DNA of 64,000 nt from Clostridia bacterium (GCA_026416815.1 JAOAEJ010000060.1:45652-109651); one strand, 5' to 3'; counted from the stretch's first letter, positions 33,190-42,033 are shown. Translations and numbers: made by a program. The notes: generated by a model not told the origin, from the letters alone.

Positions 33190-34590
33190 CTAGAATATCA
33201 ACCCTGCAGCAACATATGCTATCAGAGACAAAATTACACCCGCAATAATATACGGCAGTGAGGTAGTTAAATGATTTCCAAAACTCGTCCCTGCCATTTC
33301 TGCAGATAATGGTGAGGCAACATCAGTAACTGCACCTCCAGCCCATACAGTGCCCACCATCATTGATATATTAACGCCCGAATTTACCGAAAAAGTAAAA
33401 GCTAATGGCATCATTAATGCCCAGGTTGCCCATGATGAGCCGATAGTATATGAAATTATTGCAGATATGAAAAATAGCACAGAAGGCACCACAAATCTAG
33501 GTATATTTCTAATAAGCTCAGCACTTATTAGATTATTAAATCCAAGATCCTGTGTTACACTTGTCAATGCCCAACTAAGTACAAGTATCATAATTAAAGA
33601 TAATACCTTTTCTCCACCCTTTATTATATGAGCCTCAATTTCTGCAAGACTAATTTTCTGCATTAAAAAATATATTCCTGATAAAAATATGGTAAGTAAA
33701 GCTCCTGAAAAAATTGAAACACTAAATTTTGCTGAGCTTAATGCTCCAAAAAAAGTTGGTGACTGTTCCTTCCCTGTCCACCAGAAAAAGAAAATTGTAC
33801 TTATAAGCAACACTATTACCGGTATTATAAGGTTACGGCTTCTTCTCGGATATTCTTCAACCGTCTTATTTGCTCTTTCTTCTTTCTCAATGTGCTGCTT
33901 AGTTAGTTCTTCACCCTCTGCCTCTACTTTCCCAATTTTAAATTTATCAAAGCCAAGTCCTGCTACTGTAACTCCCAACGCAATAATCAACATTACCCAC
34001 GAAAAAAAATTCCACAAAACACTTTTAGCAACAATTGTATAAGCACTTTCTGAAATTCCCGTATCTCTTAAATTATTTGCAACTAGAGTTATCATGTACC
34101 CTAAATATGCTGTTGCAATAGGTATAAGCAAAATAAGCTGAAGACTGGTAACTGATAATATGAAAGCAAACTTTTCTCTCGATCCTTTCACCTTTTCAAG
34201 TAAAGGTTTAAGCACTGTTCCTACTGCTATTGTATGGAATGAGCTATCAAAGAAGGTTATTATACTTAAAAGCCATCCCCAGCCTAGAACCCCTTTTTCG
34301 CTCTTAGCCCACTTACTTACTCTTTCACTAAAACCTGATATTCCTCCTGCCATTTCAATAAGTTCTGCAAGAGCTCCAAAGGCTATTAAGAAGCCTAGGG
34401 TATATGCACTGTCTTTATCAGATAGCACTTCCATAATATATTCACCTATGGAAGTAATCCCATTAAATATAGAACGTGTACTAATTAACGAGCCAATAAT
34501 TACACCTGTAAGGAGTGCAGGTATAAGCTTTTTCGTTTTAAATGTAAGCACTATTGTTATTAATGCAGGAATTGTCGAGAGCCAAGCCAT
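33190..34590 (-). CDS. NhaC-family Na+/H+ antiporter, 466 aa
   Basis: About ten TM helices include the family motif TIGSSWATWALMMPLAF and STFFDSSFHT-like charged residues in the first half (LLSIITFFDSSFHTIAVGT). The preferred start is the ATG at 34588-34590, seven bases after GGAGGAG; a TTG five codons upstream overlaps that site. NhaC-type carriers exchange sodium or organic ions for protons. No copper box precedes it and its link with the neighbouring metal genes is not evident. Confidence 0.88.
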   Translation of the reverse strand: MAWLSTIPALITIVLTFKTKKLIPALLTGVIIGSLISTRSIFNGITSIGEYIMEVLSDKDSAYTLGFLIAFGALAELIEMAGGISGFSERVSKWAKSEKGVLGWGWLLSIITFFDSSFHTIAVGTVLKPLLEKVKGSREKFAFILSVTSLQLILLIPIATAYLGYMITLVANNLRDTGISESAYTIVAKSVLWNFFSWVMLIIALGVTVAGLGFDKFKIGKVEAEGEELTKQHIEKEERANKTVEEYPRRSRNLIIPVIVLLISTIFFFWWTGKEQSPTFFGALSSAKFSVSIFSGALLTIFLSGIYFLMQKISLAEIEAHIIKGGEKVLSLIMILVLSWALTSVTQDLGFNNLISAELIRNIPRFVVPSVLFFISAIISYTIGSSWATWALMMPLAFTFSVNSGVNISMMVGTVWAGGAVTDVASPLSAEMAGTSFGNHLTTSLPYIIAGVILSLIAYVAAGLIF

Positions 34591-34750
34591 GATAATCTCC
34601 TCCAATTCATATAATTCCCGCTAGTATTTAATATATTCAGGCCAATCATCATAAATATTTCTTCTAGCTGTATTAATTTATTGCGTCAAACACACTTCCC
34701 TTACCTATGAATATTATAGAAGTAGTTCACAGAATCCAGGAGGATTTACT

Positions 34751-35779
34751 ATGAATTCTTTAGGGAGTAAAATTACACTTAATACTACCCGTATATGCAG
34801 CAGTAACATTTTCCAAAATGCTATAGAAATATCCGGTATCGTTTACGCAGATAAATCTCCTAATGCGATTATTCTAGCAAATGGAGATCTCTATCAGGAT
34901 TCTTTTATTGCTACACCATTAATACACTTTCCCCGCAATGCACCTATCCTTTTTTCACATATGGACAGCATAGACCAAGATACCTTTGCCCAGATATTTA
35001 AGCTGAAGCCTAAAGGCATAAACGGTATTCAAGTGTTTATTGTGGGAGGAATTTCATATACCGTTGATCAATTGCTAATGTCATACGGATTAAAAACCTT
35101 TAGAATATCCGGCACAAACTTTTATGAGACTTCTGCTAAAATAGCAAGATACTTAGATTACCCTAAAAACATAATGATTGTTTCGTCAGAGGACTACAGG
35201 GAAGGTCTCCCGGCTTGTGCATGGGCTGCCCACATGGGTGATGTGATATTGTTTGCGACAAAAGAACTGCTTCCTACCTATACAAGGAATGTAATAAATG
35301 CTACTAAAGATGCCCATGTATTTATTATAGGCAGCACAAATACAATATCGGAAGTAGTTGAGCAGGAAATCCGCCGGCTTAATGTGAAATTTGTTGACCG
35401 TATTTCCGGTAATACACCTTACGAGGTTGCAGTCAACTTTGCAAAATATAAAAGCCCTGTTGGAGATTTCGGTTGGAATAGAACAGAAAAAGAGGGACAC
35501 ACATTTACGTTTACATCTATTTTAAGCCCATTTGACAGCGCTTCAGGCTCTTTATTTGCACATCTAGGAAAACATACACCTATACTTGTAGTTAGCAGGG
35601 ATAGGCTTCCCAATGTGACAAAAAATTATATTGAATCGGTAAAACCTGAACCCAAGTCTGAGCCTCATCCTCCATTTATGCATGGATGGGTGGTAGGATG
35701 TGAAAATGTAATTTCATCCAAAACTCAGCTTGAGATAGAAAAAGCCCTGTCAATAGATGAGTTCCACATGGGTATGTAA
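34751..35779 (+). CDS. Cell-wall-binding-repeat-2-like protein without signal peptide, 342 aa
   Basis: CWB2-type repeats are visible from residue ~45: ANGDLYQDSFIATPLIHFPR, VFIVGGISYTVDQLL, then RISGTNFYETSAKIARYLDY with MIVSSEDYREGLPACAWAAH, and again VFIIGSTNTIS with DRISGNTPYEVAVNFA. Classical members are secreted and bind wall polymers, but no signal peptide or TM is seen here, and a His-rich PHPPFMHGW segment occurs near the end. It has CAGGAGG before the ATG and a terminator at 35821. Location and role are uncertain. Confidence 0.75.
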   Translation: MNSLGSKITLNTTRICSSNIFQNAIEISGIVYADKSPNAIILANGDLYQDSFIATPLIHFPRNAPILFSHMDSIDQDTFAQIFKLKPKGINGIQVFIVGGISYTVDQLLMSYGLKTFRISGTNFYETSAKIARYLDYPKNIMIVSSEDYREGLPACAWAAHMGDVILFATKELLPTYTRNVINATKDAHVFIIGSTNTISEVVEQEIRRLNVKFVDRISGNTPYEVAVNFAKYKSPVGDFGWNRTEKEGHTFTFTSILSPFDSASGSLFAHLGKHTPILVVSRDRLPNVTKNYIESVKPEPKSEPHPPFMHGWVVGCENVISSKTQLEIEKALSIDEFHMGM

Positions 35780-35820
35780 TATCAAAAGTGTAAATGTATA
35801 TTCCTATTGTAATAATCAAT

Positions 35821-35859
35821 AAAAAGCCAATAGCTGCCTATTATGACAGCTATTTTTTA
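35821..35859 (+). terminator. Terminator of the cell-wall-binding-repeat gene
   Basis: AATAGCTG and CAGCTATT arms with a 10-nt loop and T6 run, 42 bp after the stop at 35779. Confidence 0.75.
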
Positions 35860-35940
35860 ACCCTTCTACTTATTCATTTATTAATGATATCTATTTCTCG
35901 GTTCAGCATTACAGCTAAAAACAGCTTTGCCTGTATCTTA

Positions 35941-36012
35941 TAAACTCATCATCAATATATCCTGCAGTAAAGCTGCATGACGTTGTGCATCATAATTAGC
36001 ACATTTGGATAA
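35941..36012. repeat. Left copy of a ~70-bp direct repeat flanking the csp-like gene
   Basis: Contains CATGACGTTGTGCATCATAA; the second copy at 36571-36641 has CATGACGTTGTTCATCATAA. On the minus strand both read in frame as a protein end (ANYDAQRHAALLQDILMMSL here), so they look like fragments of one gene family. Confidence 0.6.
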
Positions 36013-36103
36013 TCCTAGCAACAAATAAGTTTACGGAATATTTCTTCTTAATCTGCAGACTATATACACTGTTAAACTACTACTTTTTCGGGAGGAAATA
36101 AAT

Positions 36104-36487
36104 ATGCAATTACAAACAAATATGCCGGCAATGTCACTTATACCAAATGGAAATCCATATCAATCCTGTATAGATGCTTGTTTAAAATGTGCTCAGATTT
36201 GCGAAGAATGCTTTAATATGTGTATGCAAGAAGCAGACGTAAAAGCTAGAACTGATTGCATGAATACACTTCAAGATTGTGCCGAAATATGCTCAACAGC
36301 TGCTCACTTTATTTCAAGACAAAGCGGAAGCTTAACTGAAATTTGCAATCTCTGTGCCGATATCTGCACAAAGTGTGCTTCAGAATGTGACATGTTTAAA
36401 GATCAGCATTGTAAAACTTGTGCAGATACCTGCAGGCAATGTGCTGATGAATGTAGAAAGATGGCTACTATGGGTAAAGTTCAGTAA
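36104..36487 (+). CDS. Cys-rich four-helix-bundle copper-storage-like protein (Csp/DUF326), 127 aa
   Basis: About 19 Cys are arranged in CxxC and CxxxC helices: SCIDACLKCAQICEECFNMC, DCAEICST, then ICNLCADICTKCASEC and CKTCADTCRQCADEC. This is the Csp pattern, in which a four-helix bundle lined with Cys stores many Cu(I) ions. The absence of a signal peptide points to the cytosolic Csp3 type. It has TCGGGAGGAAAT before the ATG, is monocistronic, and is flanked on both sides by the ~70-bp repeats. It fits a store that works with CopZ and CopA. Confidence 0.9.
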   Translation: MQLQTNMPAMSLIPNGNPYQSCIDACLKCAQICEECFNMCMQEADVKARTDCMNTLQDCAEICSTAAHFISRQSGSLTEICNLCADICTKCASECDMFKDQHCKTCADTCRQCADECRKMATMGKVQ

Positions 36488-36498
36488 CTTTGATTTAA

Positions 36499-36541
36499 AT
36501 GCAGAAGATATATGAGTAGATAAATCTCCTATCTTCTACAT
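36499..36541 (+). terminator. Hairpin after the csp-like gene
   Basis: TGCAGAAGATA pairs with TATCTTCTACA (one mismatch) around a ~20-nt loop, shortly after the stop at 36487. Confidence 0.5.
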
Positions 36542-36570
36542 TTATTGAATTTTACTTTTTTATATGCTTT

Positions 36571-36641
36571 AGAAACTCATCAATATAGCTTGCAGCAATA
36601 ATGCATGACGTTGTTCATCATAAATCGCACGCTGGGTATGC
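36571..36641. repeat. Right copy of the ~70-bp direct repeat flanking the csp-like gene
   Basis: The minus strand reads AIYDEQRHALLLQAILMSF then stop, homologous to the left copy. No start codon or ribosome site opens this frame, so it is probably a gene remnant. Confidence 0.6.
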
Positions 36642-36705
36642 ATCCGAATAAAATGTGCGGTTGCATAGAAATTTATAATATTAAATGAAAGCGTTAAAGT
36701 CCCTT

Positions 36706-37356
36706 TTATTCATATTTAAGGCATTTACAAGAACAAGTTTTTATACATTTTCTACATTTCATACAGTCGGGATCTTTAACTTCTCCGGCAGAAATCCAGC
36801 CTGGAATATCTATCTGCAGTGGACAATTATTCTTGCATACATTACACTCCATACAGTTTCCACCAATTATTATATTATCAATGTTATCTTTTTTAGCTCT
36901 CGTTATAAAAGAAGCAACCGTACCCATTGGGCAAAAAGAACACCATGCATATGGGTGTATTAAAACAGCAAAACATACTTGCATAATAGTGGTTATAACC
37001 ATCATTTTAATGAATGCCATTCCTATACCTAATAATGTGCCATTAGAATGAGCAATGTTATTTATAAAAAACATAATTAACAAAATAAACATCACAATAC
37101 GAAAGATACTGCTTTTCAGCAGCCTTGGTATTGGCTTGTTTGGACTGATAATAGGTAGTATTTCACCACTTAAACTTCCTCTTGGGCAGAAATTTCCGCA
37201 CCATGCCCGCCCAAAAGAAAATGAAAATATAATTGGACCGAACATACAGACTATAGAAAGGATCATTAGTATTGGTGATACCCAGCCAAACACAAGTACC
37301 AATGCAACTAAAACCCATGAAAACCTTTGTATACAATAAACTATTTCATTTGCCAT
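36706..37356 (-). CDS. NapH/YccM-like membrane polyferredoxin, 216 aa
   Basis: TM helices are interrupted by two CxxxCP motifs (WCGNFCPRG near residue 53 and WCSFCPMG near 140). The C-terminal part has two 4Fe-4S motifs (CMECNVCKNNCP and CMKCRKCIKTCSC). This is the layout of NapH/NosR/CcoG-type electron-transfer proteins; CcoG reduces copper for oxidase assembly. Here it is followed upstream by a cysteine desulfurase gene on the same strand (46 bp), which could supply sulfur for its clusters. It probably passes electrons to an extracytoplasmic metal centre. Confidence 0.85.
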   Translation of the reverse strand: MANEIVYCIQRFSWVLVALVLVFGWVSPILMILSIVCMFGPIIFSFSFGRAWCGNFCPRGSLSGEILPIISPNKPIPRLLKSSIFRIVMFILLIMFFINNIAHSNGTLLGIGMAFIKMMVITTIMQVCFAVLIHPYAWCSFCPMGTVASFITRAKKDNIDNIIIGGNCMECNVCKNNCPLQIDIPGWISAGEVKDPDCMKCRKCIKTCSCKCLKYE

Positions 37357-37402
37357 ACATGACCCCTTAGCTTTAGTATTGTCCCATTATCTCACAGATA
37401 TT

Positions 37403-38809
37403 TTACTTTTCTCTAACAGTTTCGTTTCCAAAGGTAAAAAAATCACACTCATTAAAATCGCAATTCTTAGGCGCATAACTTCCATCTTTTCTATTCAGCA
37501 TATATGTTCCAAAGTAATTACCCTCCACAATATTATCCAGGGCATTAAGAAGTCTGTCAATATCCGCTATTGTATTATATAGTCCCAAACTTACCCTGAC
37601 CATTCCTGGAACTTGTGATTTATCTCTATTTAATACCTGATTTTTATATTTTTCAAAGCCAATTTTATCTATGTTCAAAAGCTTTAAAACATAAGGATGC
37701 GCACAAAAACATCCGCTCCTTACTCCTATCCCATACTCATATGACAGTATAGCAGCAACCAGTCCATGAGGCATATTTTCAATGTTAAAACTTACTACAC
37801 CCAAACGTTTGTAATAATCATCCCCTGTTTCTCCATATATTTTTATATTCTTCAAACGTTTTAAGCAATTAATAAGGTATTGAGTTAATTTTACTTCATG
37901 CTTTTCAATATTACGCATTCCCAATCTCTGCATGAAGCTTATAGCTGTTGCTAGTGCAACAGCTCCAATAACATTAGGCGTACCTGCCTCATTTCTTTCC
38001 GGGGTATCCCCCCAGTACACATTATCCAGAGTAACAATTTTAGCCGTCCCGCCTCCTGTGTGATCAGGTTCAGCTGCATTAAAAAAGTCCCTGGGCCCTA
38101 TAAGTACTCCTACTCCAAAAGGAGCATAAAGTTTATGCGCTGTAAATACTATAAAATCAATATGCTCAATATCATTAACAGACTTTATATTAATTTCTCT
38201 ATGGGGTATAAGTTGAGAGGCGTCAACCAATAATTTTGCACCTGCATTATGAGTTATTTTAGCTATTTCATGAATCGGATTTATATACCCTGTTACATTT
38301 GAAGCACCAGTAATAGTAACAAGTTTTAAATCACCTTTATGCTTGTTTACTAAGTTATTAAAATGCTCAATATCAAGTTCACCATTACCTGTTATATTAA
38401 CATACTTTATAACTGCTTTTTTTCGCCATGGTAAATCATTCGAATGATGTTCCATCTGAGAGGCTATAACTACATCATCATCCTTAAAGCAAAATATATT
38501 TGAAAGTCTGTTAATTGCTTCAGTTGTATTTTTAGCAAAAATTACAGCCTTATCATTTAAGTCGGCACCAACAAAACTTGCTACAATTTCACGTGCTTTC
38601 TGATATACATTAGTTGATATATAGGATTTCAATCCGCTTCCCCTATGCACATTGGAATATACTCCTGAAAATTCATTTATTTTATCTAAAACTATTTTAA
38701 ATGGAGGGGTACTTGCTGCGTTATCTAAATTTACATACCTAATATGTTTACTATTAATAATAGGAACTTCTAAGTCTTGACCTGCTACCATAGAATTAAA
38801 ACAGTCCAT
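37403..38809 (-). CDS. Class V aminotransferase / cysteine desulfurase-like protein, 468 aa
   Basis: The fold-type I PLP signature is present: NRLSNIFCFKDDDVVI, DASQLIPHREIN, and the Schiff-base Lys in FTAHKLYAPFGVG near residue 227. The catalytic-loop Cys lies in GVRSGCFCAHP near 375. It is somewhat longer than SufS (about 405) because of C-terminal extra residues ending GNETVREK. No SufU or IscU gene adjoins it. A box (38887) drives it, and the polyferredoxin gene follows, suggesting sulfur supply for Fe-S or Cu-S centres. Selenocysteine-lyase-like activity is an alternative. Confidence 0.85.
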   Translation of the reverse strand: MDCFNSMVAGQDLEVPIINSKHIRYVNLDNAASTPPFKIVLDKINEFSGVYSNVHRGSGLKSYISTNVYQKAREIVASFVGADLNDKAVIFAKNTTEAINRLSNIFCFKDDDVVIASQMEHHSNDLPWRKKAVIKYVNITGNGELDIEHFNNLVNKHKGDLKLVTITGASNVTGYINPIHEIAKITHNAGAKLLVDASQLIPHREINIKSVNDIEHIDFIVFTAHKLYAPFGVGVLIGPRDFFNAAEPDHTGGGTAKIVTLDNVYWGDTPERNEAGTPNVIGAVALATAISFMQRLGMRNIEKHEVKLTQYLINCLKRLKNIKIYGETGDDYYKRLGVVSFNIENMPHGLVAAILSYEYGIGVRSGCFCAHPYVLKLLNIDKIGFEKYKNQVLNRDKSQVPGMVRVSLGLYNTIADIDRLLNALDNIVEGNYFGTYMLNRKDGSYAPKNCDFNECDFFTFGNETVREK

Positions 38810-38886
38810 ATACTTTCGACCCCTTTAAGCGATAAAATTTAATCTTATTTTAGGCAATAATTATATAAATCATATTATACCTTAGA

Positions 38887-38904
38887 TATGAAGATTTCAT
38901 GGAG
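38887..38904 (-). promoter_or_regulatory. Direct-repeat box upstream of the cysteine desulfurase operon
   Basis: Minus strand reads CTCCATGAAATCTTCATA, followed by TATAAT within 15 nt; start codon 77 bp away. Confidence 0.6.
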
Positions 38905-38910
38905 AAAACT

Positions 38911-38957
38911 AAAGCCTTTTATTATACCTATATTGAAAGGCTTTAATAAAAGGCTTT
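38911..38957 (-). terminator. Hairpin between the 158-aa secreted protein gene and the desulfurase operon
   Basis: AAAGCCTTTTATTA pairs with TAATAAAAGGCTTT around a ~19-nt loop; it lies 55 bp after the stop of the minus-strand gene ending 39012. Confidence 0.6.
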
Positions 38958-39011
38958 AAATAAATTATTTTATATTTTTCACCACATAAGAATGCTACAT
39001 CGTTTATGCTA

Positions 39012-39488
39012 TTATTTTGTCTCTTTTATAGTTGATACTTTAAGAGTAGTACCACTCAATGTCCCCGTAACAGTTATTTTATTACCAAACTTTCTTTTTG
39101 TTTTCATCATAATTTGGCTATCAGCCTTTTTGCTTCCTTCTTTATCAAACTTATAAAATGTGTATGTACCATTGCTTTGCTTAACCATAATTCCAAGGCC
39201 TTCCATCATGCACATATCAGACTTTAAACATGATGTAGTATGCTTCTCAGGGTTTTTCTTCACATTTATCTTACCCGTTTCATCATCAACACCAGTTTTT
39301 GCACAATGTGCATCCATTAGATAACCTGTATATGCTTTTACTGTAACAGCGGGTTTTGGTGTAGGCTTGGGAGTAGGTTTGGGAGTTTCATTCATACTTC
39401 CCATTGCATATGCAGAAATTGCAACACTTACTGAGAATGCAGCAGCAATTCCAAATGAAACCAATGATTTTAACTTAGATTTTTGCAA
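39012..39488 (-). CDS. Secreted Cys/His/Met-containing protein of unknown family, 158 aa
   Basis: GGAGGCGATTTTT precedes TTG at 39486-39488; this start gives a typical signal peptide (QKSKLKSLVSFGIAAAFSVS, ending SAYAMG). A TPKPTPKPTPKP linker follows. The mature part has GYLMDAHCAKTG and then HTTSCLKSDMCMMEGLG, a H-C ... H-C-C-M arrangement that could bind a metal, and a beta-rich end (NKITVTGTLSGTTLKVSTIK). I have no family name for it. A perfect-type box (39594) precedes it. Confidence 0.65.
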   Translation of the reverse strand: MQKSKLKSLVSFGIAAAFSVSVAISAYAMGSMNETPKPTPKPTPKPAVTVKAYTGYLMDAHCAKTGVDDETGKINVKKNPEKHTTSCLKSDMCMMEGLGIMVKQSNGTYTFYKFDKEGSKKADSQIMMKTKRKFGNKITVTGTLSGTTLKVSTIKETK

Positions 39489-39593
39489 AAAAATCGCCTC
39501 CAAACAAATTATTTTTATTATTTTTATCATTTCATGCAATTCTTCTTATGTGGCAATTTATTAAGTCATCGCTTTATAATAGTAGTATAAAAA

Positions 39594-39611
39594 TATGAAG
39601 ATTTTATGAAG
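39594..39611 (-). promoter_or_regulatory. Direct-repeat box upstream of the secreted Cys/His protein gene
   Basis: Minus strand reads CTTCATAAAATCTTCATA, identical to the box at 26013. TATACT and TATTAT -10-like sites follow. Confidence 0.72.
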
Positions 39612-39653
39612 ATTCAACTTTTTACATATATTCTAATTTAACCCTTAAGACTA

Positions 39654-39678
39654 ACAGCAGGGTCATGAACCCTGCTGT
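39654..39678 (-). terminator. Terminator-like hairpin after the multicopper oxidase gene
   Basis: ACAGCAGGG and CCCTGCTGT arms around 7 nt, 8 bp after the stop at 39687. Confidence 0.65.
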
Positions 39679-39686
39679 AGAGGTTC

Positions 39687-41360
39687 TTATTCAGGATTAT
39701 TAAACTTATTATTAGGATTAGGAGTGTAATTAGATTTATAGTCCGTATATTTAATTTCCTGCATCATCCCCCCTGCTGCATGATGGAGTTCATGACAGTG
39801 TTGTACCCAGTGACCAGTATTATTTGCCTCGAATGCAACTACATACTTCTCACCTGGTCTTACAAGAAGCGTATCCTTCATAATAGGAGCTCCAGTTATC
39901 GGCTTTCCATCCTTTGAAAGTACCTGAAAGAAGTGTCCATGTAAATGCATTGGATGGTCCATTGTACTCTTATTATCAAAAGTAAACTTGACTAAATACC
40001 CAGTTCTAACTTCCAATGGAGGGAGTTCATCAAATGTTTTGCCATTGATGGTGTACTTTTGCACTTTTCCATCCATACGAGTATTAAGTTCAACATTATA
40101 ATCAACATCGTATACTTGGTTCAAAGTAAATTCTCCTGCCCCTGTTGAACCATACGAAGTTAGGTCAAAGACCGGAAGTTCATCTGTAATGGATTCCTCC
40201 TCTACTTTACCACTCCCGCCATTGACAATTACAGGTACCATTAACTGATCGTTATATGCATTATCATCATGTGCATCAATCGTAAAATTATCATTAGAAT
40301 TAACAGTGAACTCTACATCATATCTTTCACCGGGAGCAATCATAATTACTTGGTCCTTGATAATTCCAGCACCCTTTATATCTTGCCCATCTGTACTTAC
40401 AATCTTTATGTCCTGCCCGGATATGTGCATTCCATGAGTTCGATAACCTGCGTTTATAAACCTAAGCCTTACAATATCACCTTTATTTACTTCCAGAGGC
40501 TTTATGAGATTACCGGATTTGCCATTGACTGTATAGATATCGTACATGTATGCCATCATTTCCTCTTCGCTCATGGCAGATCCACCAGACATATCCACAC
40601 CTTGGTGACCAGTACTTCCTTGTGATCTAGACATATCCATTCCATCCATACTATTGTCAGTCTGGCTAGTGTTATGACCCGTGTTTTCCATCTCTTCCAT
40701 TCCCTTAGGATCACTCATCCACTCATCAAGAATCAATGTAAACTCCTTATTTGACCTTAATTTCTCCTTTGGTTCCACAATCAAAGCCCCATATAATCCT
40801 TTATCAACTTGCTTTGATCCCTCTTGATGAGAGTGGTACCAATAAGTCCCAGGGACATCTGCTGAGAATTCATAGGTGAAAGTTTCACCGGGTCTTATTG
40901 AATCCTGATTTATACTAGGAACCCCATCCATAGCGGATATAAGTGGATACCCATGCCAGTGAATTGTAACAGGGTCTTTTAGTTCATTTTTTAATTCGAC
41001 CTGTAAAAAATCACCTTGGACTACCCTGATTTCTTCTCCTGGCACCTTGCCATTATATGTCCAAACTGGTAAAGCCATATCATCCTTTATAAGTAGGTTT
41101 GATTCTTTTGCAACAAGAGTAAACTTCTTTATAGGTTGACCATTCTTTGGTTTAATAAGGTTCTTAGAATATTCATGTGTATTTTTTTCAGTATCATTCG
41201 GAATGTTATGTGCCACACTTTGGTAAGGTGTTGAATTATTTAAACCCTTATCCACATTTGTCCTCATCGACAACGAATTATTCCTGTACCAGACAGCACC
41301 TGCCATACCAACAACTAAAAGTGCTATAAAAGCTAATACAGCTATACCTTTATTACTCAA
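39687..41360 (-). CDS. Multicopper oxidase with Met-rich insert, membrane-anchored, 557 aa
   Basis: The preferred start is TTG at 41358-41360, seven bases after AAAGGAGAG; a longer frame is open from 41411. An N-terminal TM (IAVLAFIALLVVGMAGAVWY) anchors it. All four copper motifs are present: HWHGYP, YWYHSHQ, HPMHLHGHFF and HCHELHH. Between the first and second domains lies a Met/Ser insert (DNSMDGMDMSRSQ...AMSEEEMMAYMYD), as in CueO-type cuprous oxidases, where such Met bind Cu(I). The protein may oxidise Cu(I) at the surface. In a probable anaerobe the electron acceptor is an open question. A copZ-like gene lies 394 bp upstream. Confidence 0.92.
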   Translation of the reverse strand: MSNKGIAVLAFIALLVVGMAGAVWYRNNSLSMRTNVDKGLNNSTPYQSVAHNIPNDTEKNTHEYSKNLIKPKNGQPIKKFTLVAKESNLLIKDDMALPVWTYNGKVPGEEIRVVQGDFLQVELKNELKDPVTIHWHGYPLISAMDGVPSINQDSIRPGETFTYEFSADVPGTYWYHSHQEGSKQVDKGLYGALIVEPKEKLRSNKEFTLILDEWMSDPKGMEEMENTGHNTSQTDNSMDGMDMSRSQGSTGHQGVDMSGGSAMSEEEMMAYMYDIYTVNGKSGNLIKPLEVNKGDIVRLRFINAGYRTHGMHISGQDIKIVSTDGQDIKGAGIIKDQVIMIAPGERYDVEFTVNSNDNFTIDAHDDNAYNDQLMVPVIVNGGSGKVEEESITDELPVFDLTSYGSTGAGEFTLNQVYDVDYNVELNTRMDGKVQKYTINGKTFDELPPLEVRTGYLVKFTFDNKSTMDHPMHLHGHFFQVLSKDGKPITGAPIMKDTLLVRPGEKYVVAFEANNTGHWVQHCHELHHAAGGMMQEIKYTDYKSNYTPNPNNKFNNPE

Positions 41361-41520
41361 GACAATCTCTCCTTTTCCTATCATATTACTAAGAATTTCG
41401 TCACAAATCACTGTTAAGTTAACCTGAATACTTCCATTAAAACTATTATGTTTTAGTTTTAATGGCTAACCCTTTTGATCTACCTTCTACCGTCGGTTAT
41501 TACATTCTTTATACAAGGGT

Positions 41521-41571
41521 CTACATCATACCCATTCCACTCATACTGCAAATATTCATCATGCCACTCAT
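41521..41571 (-). pseudogene. Remnant of a Met-rich protein C-terminus
   Basis: The minus strand reads MSGMMNICSMSGMGMM then stop, matching the MSGMGMM end of the operon B Met-rich protein. The upstream frame is open for about 30 more codons without a start or Met-rich sequence. It lies in the 343-bp gap between the multicopper oxidase and the second copZ-like gene, where I see no other gene. Confidence 0.4.
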
Positions 41572-41753
41572 TATCACAGTTGTTGTTTCATTTACATTTG
41601 ATTTAACTACTACTGCATTATCACCAACCAAAGTACTTCAGGATATATTACTTTACACTTTACATATCCTGTTCAGGCACTCTTATCAACTAAAACCTTC
41701 TTTATGGACTACCTTTCTTCAATTAGTAATTGAGTTCCTTTTTCTTAATAATT

Positions 41754-41966
41754 CTATTTTACTTTATACCCCTGATCTTCAATAGTATCCTTAATGGTTT
41801 GAATCTCTACCTTGTCTGTATCGTACTCTATAGATACCTTTTTCGATTTAATATCCACAACAACATTATATACCCCATTTAATGTACCAACGGATTTCTT
41901 GATGTAATTTTCACAATGACTACATGACATACCTTCTACTGTTAGATTAGAAATTTCGATAGCCAT
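41754..41966 (-). CDS. copZ: Second CopZ-like copper chaperone (HMA domain), 70 aa
   Basis: An HMA domain with GMSCSHCENYI near residue 12 has the same length as the first CopZ and about two-thirds identity. It is not next to an ATPase; the multicopper oxidase lies downstream and the ccdA operon diverges upstream. A perfect CTTCATA-N4-CTTCATA box (42016-42033) controls it. It may deliver copper to a different target than the first copy, or simply add capacity. Confidence 0.88.
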   Translation of the reverse strand: MAIEISNLTVEGMSCSHCENYIKKSVGTLNGVYNVVVDIKSKKVSIEYDTDKVEIQTIKDTIEDQGYKVK

Positions 41967-42015
41967 TTCTTCTACCCCCTCATCTATTAAATTAACTCTT
42001 ATTGTACCTTCTTTT

Positions 42016-42033
42016 TATGAAGTTAATATGAAG
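42016..42033 (-). promoter_or_regulatory. Direct-repeat box upstream of the second copZ-like gene
   Basis: Minus strand reads CTTCATATTAACTTCATA: both half sites perfect with a different spacer, followed by TACAAT. Spacer change with kept half sites supports the half-site definition. Confidence 0.8.

Noticed and set aside
41462..41785. Plus-strand frame of 107 codons between the multicopper oxidase and the second copZ-like gene
   Set aside because: No ribosome site, overlaps the copZ-like gene on the other strand, and the opposite strand carries a Met-rich remnant instead.
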